DNA from: Bordetella parapertussis
GTDB lineage: Bacteria > Pseudomonadota > Gammaproteobacteria > Burkholderiales > Casimicrobiaceae
DNA length: 62,971 bases
Assembly: GCA_943331295.2 (NCBI GenBank)
Contig: CALQLA020000029.1
Span: forward strand, 1 to 62,971
Direction: 5' to 3'
The stretch's first letter is position 1; the number at the start of each line of letters is the position of its first letter. A model generated the notes under the pieces. That model had not been told where the DNA came from. It searched no databases and worked only from the letters and a program-made list of their open reading frames with translations. Both the position numbers and the translations under genes were made by a program. Of this stretch, positions 62,192 to 62,971 are shown piece after piece.

Positions 62192-62971
62192 TCAGGGTCG
62201 CTTCACTGCGGCAGCCGCGTCGATCTTCCCCTTCTCCGCCCAGGCCAGGTTGTTCCGCGCGAGTTGGTAGTCAGGGCGGATGGCAAGCGCGCGTGTGCAC
62301 GCGGCAATCCCTTCGTCCCATTTCTTCATGCCGTTGTAGGCGGCGCAAAGATTGTTCCACGCCTCGACCCGGTCGGGTTGCACAGCGACCGCCTTGGTGC
62401 TGGCGTAGACGGCGTCGTCATAGCTGCCCGCCGAGAACAGCGCGAGGCTTTCGTTGAGGTATCGTCCCGCGTCCGGCACAGCAACCGGCTGGCCCGGGAC
62501 TTTCGAGGTCGCCCAAGCGAGATTGTTGCGGGCAAGCTGGTAATCCGGCCGCAGCTGCAACGCGATGGCGCAGGCCTCGATGCCCTTGTCCCAGCGCTGC
62601 AGCGAGCTGTAGGCGGCGCACACGTTGTTCCAGGCATCGGCCGAGTCCGGCGCAAGTGCGAGCGCCTGCCTGGCCGCGGCAATCGCATCCTCGTACCGTC
62701 CGGCGCTGTAGGCGGCCAGGCTCCGGTTGATGTGCTCCTGCACGGCCTGCGCCTGCGGCGATGCTGCAGCTGCCGGCACGGGGCGCGGCTGACCCTTGGG
62801 ATGCTGCCCGCCGTCGGCGGTGAGGACGATGCTCCCGGCCGGGCACAGATCCTCGCGACTGCGGTCGACGATGCTGTACTCCGTCATCGTCGGCCCGGTC
62901 AGCAGCATCCCCACCGGCATCATGTCGACGGCGCAGTAGACCGGTCCGGGCTTCAACTTCGCCCACCACGG
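62192..62971 (-). CDS. TPR-repeat protein, 5' end outside the window
   Basis: The frame stays open to the window edge, so the N-terminus is missing. The visible part has an early region with two Cys (VYCAVD, LCPAGS), a Pro/Ala linker, and at least four tetratricopeptide-like units around [22 protein letters not shown] and [22 protein letters not shown]. The two halves (about 62195-62440 and 62450-62700) are near duplicates, sharing [15 protein letters not shown] or [15 protein letters not shown], so an internal duplication has occurred. TPR units bind proteins; partner unknown. Confidence 0.85.
   Translation of the reverse strand, partial: PWWAKLKPGPVYCAVDMMPVGMLLTGPTMTEYSIVDRSREDLCPAGSIVLTADGGQHPKGQPRPVPAAAASPQAQAVQEHINRSLAAYSAGRYEDAIAAARQALALAPDSADAWNNVCAAYSSLQRWDKGIEACAIALQLRPDYQLARNNLAWATSKVPGQPVAVPDAGRYLNESLALFSAGSYDDAVYASTKAVAVQPDRVEAWNNLCAAYNGMKKWDEGIAACTRALAIRPDYQLARNNLAWAEKGKIDAAAAVKRP

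Overview
The window is about 63 kb of very GC-rich DNA with dense, short-gapped genes and many GTG/TTG starts. It reads as a chromosomal segment of a betaproteobacterium, probably in or near the Burkholderiales. Supporting evidence is the HemX/HemY pair, a UbiA/UbiD quinone set, paired yqjD/yqjE/yqjK-type genes, CCCCGAGGGGG-type intergenic repeats and the rph-rdgB-hemW order. No rRNA, tRNA, CRISPR array or intact transposon was recognised. Identifications come from reading protein motifs only; no database search was run.

Layout: 1-231 holds a 78-bp tandem repeat. 232-9030 carries a frameshifted prolyl aminopeptidase, YceI beside a decayed cytochrome b561 tail, a patatin-BamA type outer-membrane phospholipase overlapping bioA, the PBP4 peptidase dacB, a DUF4870-type membrane protein and the yqjD-yqjE-yqjK-like trio. 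9062-21402 is core metabolism: ubiD, an MFS carrier, an SDR lacking YxxxK, a hydrolase, a deoxyinosine/uracil glycosylase, ubiA, an epimerase, a ferredoxin-FAD reductase, hemY/hemX, an anchored helix-hairpin-helix protein and a DMT exporter. 21576-24216 holds a lipoprotein FAD amine oxidase and a metallophosphoesterase.

24372-34516 is a sugar or polyol island. An atypical LuxR-type regulator (phospho-acceptor Asp replaced by Gly) is followed by a UgpBAEC-like ABC importer, then by an IMPase-fold phosphatase, a rhamnulokinase-like FGGY kinase, a stand-alone class II aldolase, a second (D-ribulokinase-like) FGGY kinase and a HAD-IIA protein. The last eight junctions are mostly 4-base overlaps, so it looks like one catabolic unit; its substrate cannot be read from sequence.

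34995-40535 is a complete Dpp/Opp-type peptide-class importer. It converges on a minus-strand run (49964 down to 40933) encoding a D-2-hydroxyacid dehydrogenase, a PLP decarboxylase, a TauABC/SsuABC-like importer, an arylmalonate-decarboxylase/maleate-isomerase-like enzyme, a dihydropyrimidinase and a TRZ/ATZ-type amidohydrolase. Together these suggest uptake and breakdown of a cyclic ureide or related N-heterocycle. This and the sugar island are the two best candidates for undescribed pathways.

50007-62971 returns to housekeeping: hemD-hemC (about 30 kb from hemX-hemY), a D-erythronate dehydrogenase-like gene, dusA, then a small accessory patch (DUF707 protein, a dapA-family stub joined to what may be a second dusA start, and a RelE/ParE-RHH toxin-antitoxin pair with an 18-bp palindrome upstream). 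It ends with a MidA-like methyltransferase, folM, a ChaC-like cyclotransferase, hemW, a REP-like hairpin, rdgB, rph and a TPR protein cut by the window edge.
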